Shown here piece by piece: positions 45,589-55,818 of a stretch of 64,000 nucleotides of DNA (position 1 is the stretch's first letter; each line of letters starts with the position of its first letter). The stretch is from Verrucomicrobiaceae bacterium (GTDB lineage: Bacteria > Verrucomicrobiota > Verrucomicrobiia > Verrucomicrobiales > Verrucomicrobiaceae): NCBI GenBank assembly GCA_016713035.1, contig JADJPW010000006.1, positions 458,066 through 522,065 of the forward strand, read 5' to 3'. The notes below the pieces were generated by a model. It had not been told where the DNA came from. It ran no database searches and worked only from the letters and a program-made list of their open reading frames with translations. A program made the position numbers and the translations under genes.

Positions 45589-46690
45589 TCGCAGCGACGA
45601 GCTGTGTGCGCACGGCCTCGGCGAGCAGTTCCGGCCCGCGCTGGATGGCTTCGGCTACGGGTAAGGCGTCTGGTTTGACCTGAATGAGTGAGCTGAAGTG
45701 GGGGGCGAGCTGATCGCGTGCCTCGATGAGTCCGGCGATGCCGATGATGGGTTTTTGCAGTTGGTGGGCGAGTTTTGCGACACCCATGGGGCCTTTGCCG
45801 TGCAGGGTCTGGGCATCGAGGCGGCCTTCGCCAGTGATGACGAGGTCCGCGGCAGCGATGCGGGGGCGCAGATCGGTGAGGTCGGCGATCAAGTCGAAAC
45901 CACTGACGAGTCGTGCGCCGCAAAAGGTCATCAAGCCGTAGCCGAGACCGCCAGCGGCTCCTGCACCTGGAATTTCCGCTGGATTGAGCCCTAGATCACG
46001 CTGGACGACGGATGTGAGGTGCTGGAGGCGACTCTCGAACCACTCGAAGTCGTGGATGCCTTTTTGGGGGCCGTAGATGCGTGTGCAGCCCTCGGGGCCG
46101 AGGAGGGGATTGGTGACGTCACAGGCGACGAGCACGTCCACAGGCCACTTGGCGGGTGGGAGGATGTGTTTGAGCCGGAGGAGGTCTGCGGGCAGTTTTT
46201 CGAGATCGCGGCCATTTCCATCGAGGAAGCGAAAACCGAGTGCTGCGGCCATGCCGGTGCCGGCGTCATTGGTGGCGCTGCCGCCGATGCCGATGAGGAT
46301 GCGGCTAGCGCCACGCTCGATGGCATCGAGCATCATCAAGCCTGTGCCATAGGTGCTAGCGGTGCTGGGGGAGAGTGGTAGGTCGCTGACGAGGGCGAGG
46401 CCACTGGCGGCGCTCATTTCCATGACGGCCTGGAGGCGGCCATTTTCCTGGGTGAGTCCATACTGGGCGACGAGGGGGCGATTTTGAGCGTCGCGGGTGG
46501 GAATTTGCACCCAGGTGCCATTATGGGCCGTGGTGAGGGCCTCTGCGGTGCCCTCACCCCCATCGGCGATGGGGCATAGATCCACCTCCCAGTCAGGAAA
46601 TACGCCGCGTAGCTCCGTGGCGACGATGGAGGCTACTCTCGCGGCCGAGAGGGAGCCTTTGAACTTGTCTGGGGCGATGAGGATGCGCAT
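45551..46690 (-). CDS. Glycerate kinase (GarK/GlxK family)
   Basis: The 379-residue protein starts MRILIAPDKFKGSLSAARVA at 46690; a longer in-frame start has no similarity. The family signature CPIADGGEGTAEAL follows. RILIGIGGSATNDAGTGMAA and GAGAAGGLGYGLMTFCGARL are the other landmark Gly-rich motifs, with TGEGRLDAQTLHGKGPMGVA late. It phosphorylates D-glycerate, linking to serine/glyoxylate metabolism; serC and gcvP are elsewhere in this window. Its last 38 bases overlap the convergent SGNH gene. Confidence 0.94.
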   Translation of the reverse strand: MRILIAPDKFKGSLSAARVASIVATELRGVFPDWEVDLCPIADGGEGTAEALTTAHNGTWVQIPTRDAQNRPLVAQYGLTQENGRLQAVMEMSAASGLALVSDLPLSPSTASTYGTGLMMLDAIERGASRILIGIGGSATNDAGTGMAAALGFRFLDGNGRDLEKLPADLLRLKHILPPAKWPVDVLVACDVTNPLLGPEGCTRIYGPQKGIHDFEWFESRLQHLTSVVQRDLGLNPAEIPGAGAAGGLGYGLMTFCGARLVSGFDLIADLTDLRPRIAAADLVITGEGRLDAQTLHGKGPMGVAKLAHQLQKPIIGIAGLIEARDQLAPHFSSLIQVKPDALPVAEAIQRGPELLAEAVRTQLVAAIKACSSASKPPL

Positions 46691-46872
46691 TGGGCAGAAT
46701 GATGCGCCGCCAGGGGCCGCTGCCAAGGCCGGGTGTGTCTCAGATTTGCCCTTGATGCATCTGTTTGAGAGTCAGTGGAGAAAATACTTTCAAAAGTGGC
46801 ATTTGCGATGTTCTACTAGTCGCCTCCCGGCATCTACAACACATAGCAAACTCAAACTTATCCTCCCACTCC

Positions 46873-47250
46873 ATGTTGAACGAATTCAAAAATTTCATTC
46901 TCAAAGGCAACGTCGTTGACCTAGCCACTGGTGTCATCATCGGTGCTGCCTTTGGCGGCATCGTCACAGCTTTTACCAAAGGCATTGTTGAGCCCCTCTT
47001 GGCTCTTGTCGGTGGCGGTGGCACCCCCGATCTGAAGATCGCCCTCAGTGAAGCGGTGAAACTCGACATCGGCATCATCATCGGCGCGGTGATCAGCTTC
47101 CTCATCACCGCTGCGGTGATCTTCTTTGTCATCGTGAAGCCTGCGAACAAGCTCATGGCCATGATGAAGAAGGCAGAAGCCGCTGCTCCACCTCCTCCTG
47201 CTGAAGACATCGTGCTCCTTACGCAGATCCGCGATTTGCTGAAGAAGTAA
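46873..47250 (+). CDS. mscL: Large-conductance mechanosensitive channel
   Basis: The ATG at 46873 gives a 125-residue inner-membrane protein beginning MLNEFKNFILKGNVVDLATG, the canonical MscL N-terminus. TM1 (VIIGAAFGGIVTAFTKGIV) and TM2 (IGAVISFLITAAVIFFVIVK) flank a periplasmic loop, and the C-terminal helix ends EDIVLLTQIRDLLKK. It opens on membrane tension during hypo-osmotic shock. A strong terminator follows 25 bases later. Confidence 0.97.
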   Translation: MLNEFKNFILKGNVVDLATGVIIGAAFGGIVTAFTKGIVEPLLALVGGGGTPDLKIALSEAVKLDIGIIIGAVISFLITAAVIFFVIVKPANKLMAMMKKAEAAAPPPPAEDIVLLTQIRDLLKK

Positions 47251-47275
47251 TCCTTTTCCAGAACTGCATTTACAG

Positions 47276-47309
47276 ACGGCGGCTTCCCACTGGGAGGTCG
47301 CCGTTTTTT
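47276..47309 (+). terminator. Rho-independent terminator after mscL
   Basis: ACGGCG pairs with CGCCGT, and after three unpaired or mismatched positions TCCC pairs with GGGA, around a short loop. The stem is followed by TTTTTT. It stands 25 bases after the mscL stop and 20 bases before the stop of the convergent gene. Confidence 0.75.
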
Positions 47310-47329
47310 CTGCATGCGTCACACCCTGG

Positions 47330-48844
47330 CTACTTCCTAGCGGAGGGCTTGTTCATGATTTTATCGATCTCCTGGAGCGTGGAGTTCCCGGTGGATTGCG
47401 GTGAGTTTGCCGACGGGGCTGCGGGCGCGGCGGATTCTTCAATAGGCATTTCCAGACTGCCCTGCTGTGGGATGATGCAGCTGCGTAGGCCCGCTAAGAT
47501 CAAAAGGAGCACACCACCGACCCATAAGCCGCCACGCAGGGGATTGGGCGAGTCGGGCTGGGAGATGGCTCGCTGCCATGGCCACACGATCAGGCGACCA
47601 TGCCGTGCCATGGCGTCCAGCGCGAGGTGGTAGCGGTGCCGCGCTGCGGGTGCCTCCTGCATGCTGACGAGGGAAGGGGCTAGGAGCCTCAGGCGAGAAC
47701 GCTCCTCATGAAAGACACGCTTAGACTCCCGGCGTGCCAGGCGCTGCACGCGGGTGATACTGCGGGCGAGCTCCAGCACCCAGGCAAAATCCGTCGCACG
47801 AGCACCCGCAGAGTCATCCTCCAGTCGTGCGAGTGCGGCAAGAGCCGCCTCCCCCCGGCCCGCCAATGCGTGACCGTAGGCGGCGGAGGTGACGTGGCGG
47901 TTCCAGGTGCTATCATGCAGACCACGGTCGATCACGGCGGAGCTGACTCGCCCTGCTTTGGCGTAGTCATCCTGTTTCCACAGTGCGAGCACCAGATTGA
48001 GCGCTACCCAGCCGCGCAAGTCTCCGCGCTGCTCGCAGCCATCGAGCCAGCGGGCAGCCTCAGCATACAGGCCACTATTCACCAGGGCGAAGCCGGTTTG
48101 ACCATAGACGGCAGTTTGCTGGCTCATCCAGGGACCGTATTCCGCGATCATGGCTGGCACGCTGCCCGCTGCCTCGCGTGCATCCCCCACGCTATCGAGA
48201 AAGACTCCCACGGGCTCTGCCGCACGGTCACTGGCACGGGCGATCCATGTGGGAAAATGCTGACGCACCTCCCACTGACGGCGGTGGCAGGCACGGCGCA
48301 CATGCAGCGCGGCGAAGCTCATCCCCACACTATCCTCTGCTACGGCCGCCTCCAAGACGGTATCGAGCGGGCGGAGGCAGCGCAGGGAGGCCAGCTCCCT
48401 TTCTAAGTAGGTGGGGAAGTCCCCCAATGGGGCAACTCGGCGGACCAGCTCCGAGAGATCTGCCTCCAAGGAGGCGCTGTCCTGCCTTTTTGCTGCGAGC
48501 AGGCTGCGCCACCCCAGGGCGATGGTGGCGCAGTAGGAGTCCTCGGGGCCGGTCTCCTGCGTGGATAGAGGCGCGAGCACGCTCTCCAGGTGGCTGATTT
48601 CGCCCTGCCGCCAGAGTTCACGACAGAGCTGATCGAGTAGCGCCGCGTCACTGGGGGCCGCACGCCATTGCTTTTCCAAATAACTGGCCAGAGAGGTCTC
48701 TCCATGCCGGGAGACTAGCGAAGAGGCCACTCGCTCCCGGCCATCTGCCAGCAGACGCCGAGTCTCCGCCAAGAGTGCAGGCGCATCGAGCTGCGTGCGC
48801 AGCTCCAGCGTCTCGGTGGGCACTCTGATTTCTTCCTCAGGCAT
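47330..48844 (-). CDS. TPR-like protein with one C-terminal membrane segment, function unknown
   Basis: The 504-residue protein is almost all alpha-helical by composition, with repeated A..L...Y..A-type helices such as FALVNSGLYAEAARWLDG and VLALWKQDDYAKAGRVSSAV suggesting TPR/SEL1-like repeats. A single hydrophobic segment near residues 440-456 (GGLWVGGVLLLILAGL) precedes a Ser/Pro/Ala-rich tail. The bulk would face the cytoplasm if the tail is exported. I do not recognise a family. It is downstream of ruvA on the same strand, with a 42-base gap. Confidence 0.65.
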   Translation of the reverse strand: MPEEEIRVPTETLELRTQLDAPALLAETRRLLADGRERVASSLVSRHGETSLASYLEKQWRAAPSDAALLDQLCRELWRQGEISHLESVLAPLSTQETGPEDSYCATIALGWRSLLAAKRQDSASLEADLSELVRRVAPLGDFPTYLERELASLRCLRPLDTVLEAAVAEDSVGMSFAALHVRRACHRRQWEVRQHFPTWIARASDRAAEPVGVFLDSVGDAREAAGSVPAMIAEYGPWMSQQTAVYGQTGFALVNSGLYAEAARWLDGCEQRGDLRGWVALNLVLALWKQDDYAKAGRVSSAVIDRGLHDSTWNRHVTSAAYGHALAGRGEAALAALARLEDDSAGARATDFAWVLELARSITRVQRLARRESKRVFHEERSRLRLLAPSLVSMQEAPAARHRYHLALDAMARHGRLIVWPWQRAISQPDSPNPLRGGLWVGGVLLLILAGLRSCIIPQQGSLEMPIEESAAPAAPSANSPQSTGNSTLQEIDKIMNKPSARK

Positions 48845-48886
48845 GTTGGGCGACGGGGGGAGGGGAGGAAAAGGAGGGGCGGTAGA

Positions 48887-49507
48887 TCAATTCATCGCAC
48901 GGAGGGCTTCGCGGATGATGCGGTCCACGCTACTGGCCTCACCAGCGGCGAAACCGGGCTGGCGGGTGATTTCGTTCACGGCCTTCTGCGCCTCACCCTG
49001 CTTGTAACCGAGGGAGATGAGGGCGAGCACGGCATCGCTTTGCGCCTCACGCAGCGGATCATGGTCGGTCCTCGCGCTGCGGCTCGCCTGCCAGGCATCC
49101 ACGACGCCGACCTTGTCCTTCAGTTCCAGCACGATGCGCTCGGCCGTCTTGCCGCCCACGCCTTTGATCCGCGCTAGGGCTTTGACATCGCCCTGAATGA
49201 CGGCGTCCTTAAAAGAGGACACTGGCATGCCGCTGAGCACGGCTAGGGCCATCTTCGGCCCGATGCCAGAAACCCGGTCGATCAGCAGGCGGAAGAGATC
49301 CCTCTCCTCCGCCGTGAAAAAACCGTAAAGCGTGTGGTCACGGTCTGTGACGTGGTAATGCGTCAGCAGACGCACCTCGGCCCCAGGATGCGGCAGGCGG
49401 TCAAAGGTGCCGAGTGGAATATTTGCCACATAGCCCACGCCATGCACATCCACCACTGCCTGGTGTGGCAGCGCCTCAGAGAGTATTCCTCGTAAAAAAG
49501 CGATCAT
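48887..49507 (-). CDS. ruvA: Holliday junction branch migration protein RuvA
   Basis: I chose the ATG at 49507 (MIAFLRGILSEALPHQAVVD), giving 206 residues. The OB-fold N-terminal domain contains VHGVGYVANIP. The two helix-hairpin-helix motifs are VSGIGPKMALAVLS and IKGVGGKTAERIVLEL, and the C-terminal RuvB-binding three-helix domain ends the protein (DAVLALISLGYKQGEAQKAV). RuvA tetramers hold four-way junctions for the RuvB motor. The ruvB and ruvC genes are not adjacent. Confidence 0.96.
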   Translation of the reverse strand: MIAFLRGILSEALPHQAVVDVHGVGYVANIPLGTFDRLPHPGAEVRLLTHYHVTDRDHTLYGFFTAEERDLFRLLIDRVSGIGPKMALAVLSGMPVSSFKDAVIQGDVKALARIKGVGGKTAERIVLELKDKVGVVDAWQASRSARTDHDPLREAQSDAVLALISLGYKQGEAQKAVNEITRQPGFAAGEASSVDRIIREALRAMN

Positions 49508-49715
49508 ATCACCAGCATGAAGCCACTGCAAAGCCTGCGTGCAAGAACAGGTTTATTGATCGGAATAGATGAAGCCTGGGGCCAAACTTCTCCACGGAAG
49601 GAGCATTTTTCCCTTGTCCCGATGAAAGGCACCCCCTAAAACCCACGCTTCCTCGCACTTCCGCAATCGGAAACTCCAACACACTACTACCCCAACCACA
49701 CTCCCAACATTATCT

Positions 49716-51271
49716 ATGAGCAGCGAAACCAATCGATCGAGACTCCTCTGGGCCGGATTCATGGCCATCCTGGCCGCAGGCGTCGGCTTTGCCATCCGCG
49801 GTGGCATCTTTGACAACTGGGGCAAGGAATTCGGCTTCACCGGAGCCCAGCTCGGTGCCATCGGCGGTGCTGGCTTCTCCGGTTTCTGCTTCGGCATCAT
49901 CTTTGGCGGCCTGATTGTCGATAAAATCGGCTACGGCAAGCTCGTCGCGCTGGCCCTCCTCTGCCACATCCTCTCCGCCTTCGTCACCTTCGGTGCAAGC
50001 ACGCCTGATAATGCCTACAATTACCTCTTCTGGGGCATGTTCATCTTCGCATATGCGAACGGCACCCTCGAAGCCGTGGCCAATCCGCTCGTCGCCACAC
50101 TCTACCCAGAAAACCGCACCCATTACCTCAATATCCTGCACGCCTCCTGGCCTGCCGGTATGGTGCTCGGTTCCGTCGCTGGCTGGATCCTGGATGACAA
50201 AATGCAGATCGGCTGGAAACCCAGCTCGCCCTCTATCTGATCCCCACCGTGCTCTACGCGATCATGTTCATGGGCCAGAAGTTCCCGAAATCCGAAGCTG
50301 CCGAAAAAGGTGCCAGCTTCGTCAGCATGCTCAAGCCCGTCGGCATCCTCGGAGCCCTCGTTGCCTGCTACCTGCTCGCTAACTTCTTCGGTGACATCGC
50401 CAAAGCCTTCTCTCCTGAAAATGCCAAAATCATCGGTTATTCCATCGGTGGCGTGTTGCTGATCGCTGTGGCTCTCATCACCAAATTCTCCATGGGCTCC
50501 TTCGTGCTTTTCGTCCTGTTTGTCGTCCACGCCCTTGTCGGCGCTGTCGAACTTGGCACGGACGGCTGGATTCAGAACATCACCGGCAACCTCTTCACCT
50601 CTGAGCAGGGCAAATACCTCTTCATCTGGACCTCCGCGATCATGTTCGGCCTGCGCTTCTGCGCCCATTGGATCGAAAACACCCTCAAGCTCTCCCCCAT
50701 CGGCCTCCTGCTGGTCTGCTCCATCATCGCGGCTGTCGGCCTCGTGCTCGCCAGCGGCATGGAGAGCTTCACCGTCGCACTCGCCGCACTTGGCATCTAT
50801 GCCGTCGGTAAAACCTTCTTCTGGCCAACCATGCTCGCCGTCGTGGGAGATCGCTATCCGCAGTCGGGTGCTGTCGCCATGTCCATCATGGGAGGCATCG
50901 GCATGCTTTCCGCTGGTTTGATCGGTGGCCCTGGCCTCGGTTACTGCAAAGACCGCTTCGCCGGTGAAGAGCTCCAAAAGGCCGATGCTGCCCTGTATGC
51001 TGAATACAAAGCCGCTACGCCTTCCAAATTCCTCAACCTCGACAGCACTGCCGCCTTCGGCCTTGATGGCACGAAGCTCGCCGCCGCCAAGGAAGCTAAG
51101 GAAAAGACTCCTCAGCAGGCTGCCGTCGTCACGGCTGACCAAAAAGGTGACCGCGCCACCCTGAAAGCAGACGCCTACATCCCAGCCACTATGGCAGCGA
51201 TTTACCTGCTTCTGTTCCTCTACTTCAAGAGCATCGGCGGATACAGAGCCGTCAAAATCGGAGAAGCCTAA
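49716..51271 (+). CDS. MFS transporter (one-base frame break in the middle)
   Basis: Two frames together encode one major facilitator protein of about 518 residues. The first (from 49716) starts MSSETNRSRLLWAGFMAILA and holds the early helices, with GGLIVDKIGYGKLVALALLC matching the MFS loop 2-3 motif. It ends at WILDDKMQIGWK, then derails into a stop at 50240. Restoring one base near 50217-50222 continues as QLALYLIPTVLYAIMFMGQK into the second frame, which runs to 51271 through the remaining helices (SGAVAMSIMGGIGMLSAGLI). The substrate is unknown; the family includes sugar and nucleoside symporters. A clear terminator follows. Confidence 0.85.
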
Positions 51272-51305
51272 TACTCATAGGTAAATCCGGCTTAGCATCC
51301 CCCAC

Positions 51306-51338
51306 GCGGCGCTCCCTCACCGGAGCGCCGCTTTTTTT
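51306..51338 (+). terminator. Rho-independent terminator after the MFS gene
   Basis: A perfect 10-bp stem, GCGGCGCTCC (51306-51315) with GGAGCGCCGC (51322-51331), encloses a 6-base loop and is followed by seven T. It is the clearest terminator of the window and separates the transporter from the SNF2 helicase gene. Confidence 0.92.
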
Positions 51339-51380
51339 GGCGGTTGAAAGTGCGGCTAGCTTGGCGAATGGCAGGGCCGC

Positions 51381-54300
51381 ATGGAAATCACGGAAGCATG
51401 GCTCGGAAAGATCGGCGGCTGGGCCGCGCTCAAATCGGCTCGCAGCCTGGCAGATGCCGGGCTCGCCACCCTCACGCAGCAGGAGGGCCCCCTCATCCGT
51501 GGCAGCGCTGGGGCTGGGAAAATCAAGTTCGCCTGCGGGCTGCGCATCCGCACGGCCAGTGATGTGGATAATCTCTGCACCTGTCCCACGGCCCGCCGTG
51601 GCCTCATTTGCGAGCACTCCCTAGCCGTCGCCCTCGTCGGCATCCGTGGCCCCGCCAAAGGCTCCAATCCCGCCCCCCCAGCCACCGCCATTCCCGGAAA
51701 ATCGGCACCGGCCGTTGCTCCCCCGGCTGTAGAGCCCCCCAGGAGCATCTCGGGGCAATACAGCATCTATTTACCGGAAAAGCTGCGCGAGCCCCTGGGC
51801 GTCCTCCTTCGTCATGAGCCCATCGGGGCCGAGACCAGCCCGCTCATCACCTGGCTGGCGGGGCAGGGGATCACCCGCCCGCAGACCATGCCGCTCTCCC
51901 TGCGCGGAAAGGCCCTGGAAGCCTTCCTCACCGCCCTAGGAGGGCATCCACGCGTCTTTATGGGGAAACCCTCCCCAGACGCCCCGTCTGCCCGGATCGA
52001 GCCCGAGCCACTCCGGCTGCCCATCATCGTGGAGGCATCCTCCACGGATCAGATCACGCTCCAAATCCCCGACGGTGCCGCCCAGCCCATCGCCGGAAGC
52101 TGGTGGTGGTGCCCAGGGACAGCCGTCCTCTTTCGCCTACCGCCCATCTCAGGTCTGGAGTCACTTTGGCAGGATTTAGGCAGCGATAATCATGGGAAGC
52201 CTGTCACCCGGCCCATCCGCTGGCTTGTCGCGGAACGCGAGAAACTCGACACTGCCTGTCAGGTGGAGCTCCGTGGCTCTGTCTTGGCTGGGTTCCACAT
52301 CGCGCCTGTCCCTTGCCAGTATGAAATTCACCTCGAAGGCAGCTTCCAAGCCCTCGAAGCACGGCTTTGGGGCAACTATGAGGGCAACAAGTGGCCCATT
52401 CACCCACCCGGCATCTTGGATGGCCATTCACAAGCCATCTTTCCCCTTCAAGATAAGCAGAAAACAGCCTGTTTTTACGTTCGTGACAGCAGTGCTGAAC
52501 GAGAGTTAATAAAACGCCTAGAGCGTTACAAATTTGAATCAAGCGGTGGCTTTTGGCAGTTGCGAAAGCCCGATGAGATCCTCACATTTTATTCGCAGGG
52601 CCTGTCAAAATTCCCAGAAAATGTAACGATCATTAAAGGCGAGCGCTGGGCACATGTTACGCGAAACACGTTCCATATCGCTCCAAATCTGAAACCCGAG
52701 AAGCGTTACACCAATGATCAAGGTGGCACTGGAAATGATTGGTTGAGCATGGAGTTCGCCTACGAGGCGCCAGATGGCTTCCGACTAGCACGAACAGAAG
52801 TCCTCCGCCTCATCCGCAGCGGACAGCGGCAAATCAATGGCCGCAACGGTCAAAAATATATCCTCAACAATGAAAGCATCGAGGAGCTGGAGGAATCACT
52901 CCGGGATGTGCCTGTTCAGATGACGCCAGAGGGCGTGCGCATCCATGCCGCCCACGCGGACTATTTCCAGTCTGGAAGCGCTGTGTCTCTGGTTTTGCCT
53001 GCCATGGAACAGATCCGCAGCTCGCTCGGACCGCTGGCCGATATTTTGCGGGATTATCAGCTCGAAGGTATTCGCTGGCTGGTAGCCCGCACGCAGGCGG
53101 GTAGGGGAGGTATCCTGGCAGACGACATGGGTCTGGGCAAAACCCTCCAAACCATCGCCACCATCCTTTCGACAGGCCCCGAGCGGGGCCCTGTGATGGT
53201 GATTTGCCCCAAATCGCTTCTTGGAAACTGGGAGGCCGAGTTTGCCCGGTTCACACCTGCGTTACGGGTGCTGAAAATCGACGGAACCGGTCGGGAAAAG
53301 CACTTTGCTAAAATTTCCGCCCATGACGTGATTTTAACCTCTTATCCTCTTATACATCGTGATTTAGATAGCTACGCTACATACGATTTTAGGCTCATTT
53401 TCCTCGATGAGGCCAGTTTCATCAAAAACCCTGATACGGATGCCTCGAAATCCGTGAGAAAGCTGCGGGCAGGGGCCCGATTCGCCCTCACCGGCACGCC
53501 TTTGGAAAATGGGGTCCGGGATTTATGGTCCATCATGAGTTTCGCCTTACCAGGCTACCTTGGAAGCCGGGAAAACTTCAAGGAACGGTTTGAACAGCCA
53601 GTCACCAGTCATTTGAATGCTCCAGCTGGCCAACAAGCGGCTGAACGCCTTCGCCGACTCCTCAAACCATGGTTTTTGCGCCGAACGAAACGCCAAGTTT
53701 TGCGGGAGCTACCCGAAAAAATCGAACAGGTTCTCTGGTGTGACCCAAGCCCGGCCCAGGCAGAGGTTTATCGCCGCATCCTGGAAGAGGGCCGCGAGGA
53801 GATCAAGGCCGCCCGCCGCCGCTCTGGCCAAAACGGCTCCCGGATGACCATGTTCACCGTTCTGCTCAGACTGCGTCAGGTTTGCTGTGATTTGCGCCTC
53901 GCCAAGCTGCCAGAAGAAACTATTAAAGCGTTACAAAATGACGATTTATCCGGCAAATGGTCGGCTTTATTGGATCGCCTCGATTCTGTCATTGAATCTG
54001 GAGGTAAAGTGCTTGTTTTTAGCCAATTTGTAGAATTTCTACGCTTTATGCGGGAACAGCTTTTGCTGCGTAAAATCGACTTTTGCTACCTCGATGGTCA
54101 ATCAAACGACCGAGCAGACCAAGTCATTTCATTCCAGACCCAGGCTGAAAAGCGAGTTTTCCTCATCAGTCTCAAAGCTGGCGGTTATGGACTCAATTTA
54201 ACTGCCGCCGATCATGTGATTTTAGCCGATCCTTGGTGGAATCCCGCAGTCGAGTCCCAAGCGATCGACCGAGCCCATCGACTCGGCCAGCAACGCGTCG

Positions 54301-54455
54301 TGAACGCCTATCGGCTCATTGTCCGTGGCACCGTTGAGGAACGCATTCTCGCACTCCAAGCCAAAAAGCGTGGCCTAGTCGAAGCTACTCTGGAAGAAGA
54401 TTTCGGAACTGGCGCAGGTTTGTCAGACAGCGAAATGGAGGAACTCCTCGGATAA
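51381..54455 (+). CDS. SNF2-family DNA helicase/ATPase with N-terminal SWIM zinc finger
   Basis: The 1024-residue protein begins MEITEAWLGKIGGWAALKSA. A SWIM-type zinc motif CTCPTARRGLICEHS is near residue 55. The SNF2 ATPase follows: DDMGLGKTLQTIATI near 581, LIFLDEASFIKNP near 674 (DEAS in place of the more usual DEAH/DEAQ), FALTGTPLENGVRDLW, and the C-terminal lobe with VFSQFVEFLRFMREQLL and AIDRAHRLGQQRVVNAYRL. Bacterial proteins of this type, related to HepA/RapA and SWIM-SNF2, are thought to remodel protein-DNA complexes. It is monocistronic by spacing. Confidence 0.92.
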   Translation: MEITEAWLGKIGGWAALKSARSLADAGLATLTQQEGPLIRGSAGAGKIKFACGLRIRTASDVDNLCTCPTARRGLICEHSLAVALVGIRGPAKGSNPAPPATAIPGKSAPAVAPPAVEPPRSISGQYSIYLPEKLREPLGVLLRHEPIGAETSPLITWLAGQGITRPQTMPLSLRGKALEAFLTALGGHPRVFMGKPSPDAPSARIEPEPLRLPIIVEASSTDQITLQIPDGAAQPIAGSWWWCPGTAVLFRLPPISGLESLWQDLGSDNHGKPVTRPIRWLVAEREKLDTACQVELRGSVLAGFHIAPVPCQYEIHLEGSFQALEARLWGNYEGNKWPIHPPGILDGHSQAIFPLQDKQKTACFYVRDSSAERELIKRLERYKFESSGGFWQLRKPDEILTFYSQGLSKFPENVTIIKGERWAHVTRNTFHIAPNLKPEKRYTNDQGGTGNDWLSMEFAYEAPDGFRLARTEVLRLIRSGQRQINGRNGQKYILNNESIEELEESLRDVPVQMTPEGVRIHAAHADYFQSGSAVSLVLPAMEQIRSSLGPLADILRDYQLEGIRWLVARTQAGRGGILADDMGLGKTLQTIATILSTGPERGPVMVICPKSLLGNWEAEFARFTPALRVLKIDGTGREKHFAKISAHDVILTSYPLIHRDLDSYATYDFRLIFLDEASFIKNPDTDASKSVRKLRAGARFALTGTPLENGVRDLWSIMSFALPGYLGSRENFKERFEQPVTSHLNAPAGQQAAERLRRLLKPWFLRRTKRQVLRELPEKIEQVLWCDPSPAQAEVYRRILEEGREEIKAARRRSGQNGSRMTMFTVLLRLRQVCCDLRLAKLPEETIKALQNDDLSGKWSALLDRLDSVIESGGKVLVFSQFVEFLRFMREQLLLRKIDFCYLDGQSNDRADQVISFQTQAEKRVFLISLKAGGYGLNLTAADHVILADPWWNPAVESQAIDRAHRLGQQRVVNAYRLIVRGTVEERILALQAKKRGLVEATLEEDFGTGAGLSDSEMEELLG

Positions 54456-54562
54456 ATGAGTGCCTAACCCCCCCCCTTCTATAACCTTAACCAATAATAG
54501 TAATGCATATCAATTAGCTGGTGAGGCTCTGCCCTGGTGGCTCTGGGTTGTTTAAGTGCGGC

Positions 54563-55690
54563 TTATTGGATGTTCCATGCCTCCATGGCAAAGGCTGCGG
54601 CTCCGAGTGCTCCGGCGTCGGGTCCGAGAGAGGTCGGTCGGAGATTGATCGGTGAGTGCTCCAAGGCGGGTAGCAGGACGCCGGCTCGGGCGTTGATTTC
54701 ATCGCAGAAACGGATGCCTAAGTTCGTGAGTGGCCCGTGTAGCAGAAATGCCCCGGAATCCACGATGAGCTGGACCATGCCCAGAGCCTTGGCGAAGTCG
54801 TCGATGACGGACTCCCAGAGCGGACCGGCGGTGGCGGACGAGTCGGCTAGCTGGAGGAAGGCTTCGCGTAGGTCGTCTGGAGCTGTTTTTTCGCCGGTGA
54901 GGCGGAGCCAGACGGCTCTAGCGGAGAGGACCTGCTGGAGCTGGCCGACTCCCCCGCCCTGGGATGTCCAGGGCCACATGCCGATCTCACCAGCCGCATG
55001 ATGGGTGGCTGGGAGTAGGGCTCTGTCTTTGATCAAAGCCATGCCGAAACTGTTGCGGGCGCGAATGACGGCGAAATCGTCCATTTCCTGACCAGCACCG
55101 AACCAGCGCTCGGCGGTGGCGATGGCGTTGAGGTTGTTGTTCACGGAGGCTGGGACGGAGAATTCGGACGTGAGGATCTCTGCGAGCGGCACCTGCTTCC
55201 AGTCGATGGAGAACTGCGAATAGATCACCCTGCCGTTATCTGGATCGACAAATCCGGGCGAGCCTGCTCCCACGCCTAGAAGCGGGCCAGCAGCACCTTG
55301 GCGTAGCAGGTCCACAGCTTCGCAGATTCTGCGAAGGAGCTGTTTTTTATGGATGTCCTCGGGGATGGACCAGACGTGGCCCTCCACGGGATTCCCCGCG
55401 AAATCTAGGCGCAGAGCCCGTAGGCGGCCAACGGTGAATTCGATGCCCGCGAACCAGCCGGAGTGCGGGAGGATGCGCAGGAGGCGCTTCGGCCTGCCGA
55501 CGCCTTTTTGCTCCAGGCCGGATTCCTCCAAAAATCCGCGTGCGATGAGATCATCCACGTAAAGCCCCATGGTGGAGGGAGATGTATTGAGTACATCGGC
55601 GAGCACGCCGCGTGAGGTCGCCTGCCCGTGACGGATGAGGCTGACGATGCGTGAGTTCAGGTCTTGATTGATGACTTTGAGAGTGCGCAT
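54563..55690 (-). CDS. ROK-family transcriptional regulator
   Basis: The ATG at 55690 gives 375 residues beginning MRTLKVINQDLNSRIVSLIR. A winged helix-turn-helix covers about 10-75 (VLADVLNTSPSTMGLYVDDL), followed by the sugar-kinase-like ROK fold (GVGAGSPGFVDPDNGRVIYS; FGMALIKDRALLPATHHAAG). The full zinc-Cys motif of catalytic ROK kinases is not evident, consistent with a NagC/XylR-like repressor that binds a sugar. It is divergent from the flavin monooxygenase gene with 128 bases between the starts, so that gene is a natural target. Confidence 0.88.
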   Translation of the reverse strand: MRTLKVINQDLNSRIVSLIRHGQATSRGVLADVLNTSPSTMGLYVDDLIARGFLEESGLEQKGVGRPKRLLRILPHSGWFAGIEFTVGRLRALRLDFAGNPVEGHVWSIPEDIHKKQLLRRICEAVDLLRQGAAGPLLGVGAGSPGFVDPDNGRVIYSQFSIDWKQVPLAEILTSEFSVPASVNNNLNAIATAERWFGAGQEMDDFAVIRARNSFGMALIKDRALLPATHHAAGEIGMWPWTSQGGGVGQLQQVLSARAVWLRLTGEKTAPDDLREAFLQLADSSATAGPLWESVIDDFAKALGMVQLIVDSGAFLLHGPLTNLGIRFCDEINARAGVLLPALEHSPINLRPTSLGPDAGALGAAAFAMEAWNIQ

Positions 55691-55818
55691 AGGGACGGCG
55701 GTGGTGGGTGGAGTAGCGGCAGTGCGCTGTATCTTGTGATTATGTGCTAAATTCAACCGCAGAGGGAGAATTTCGCACTTCGTGGACGTTTCACCGCTGT
55801 CCCTACAACCCCACTTTC

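Noticed and set aside
54466..54480. C-run between the SNF2 and ROK genes as a regulatory site
   Set aside because: A bare homopolymer with no dyad or conserved context; more likely chance or a sequencing weak point.
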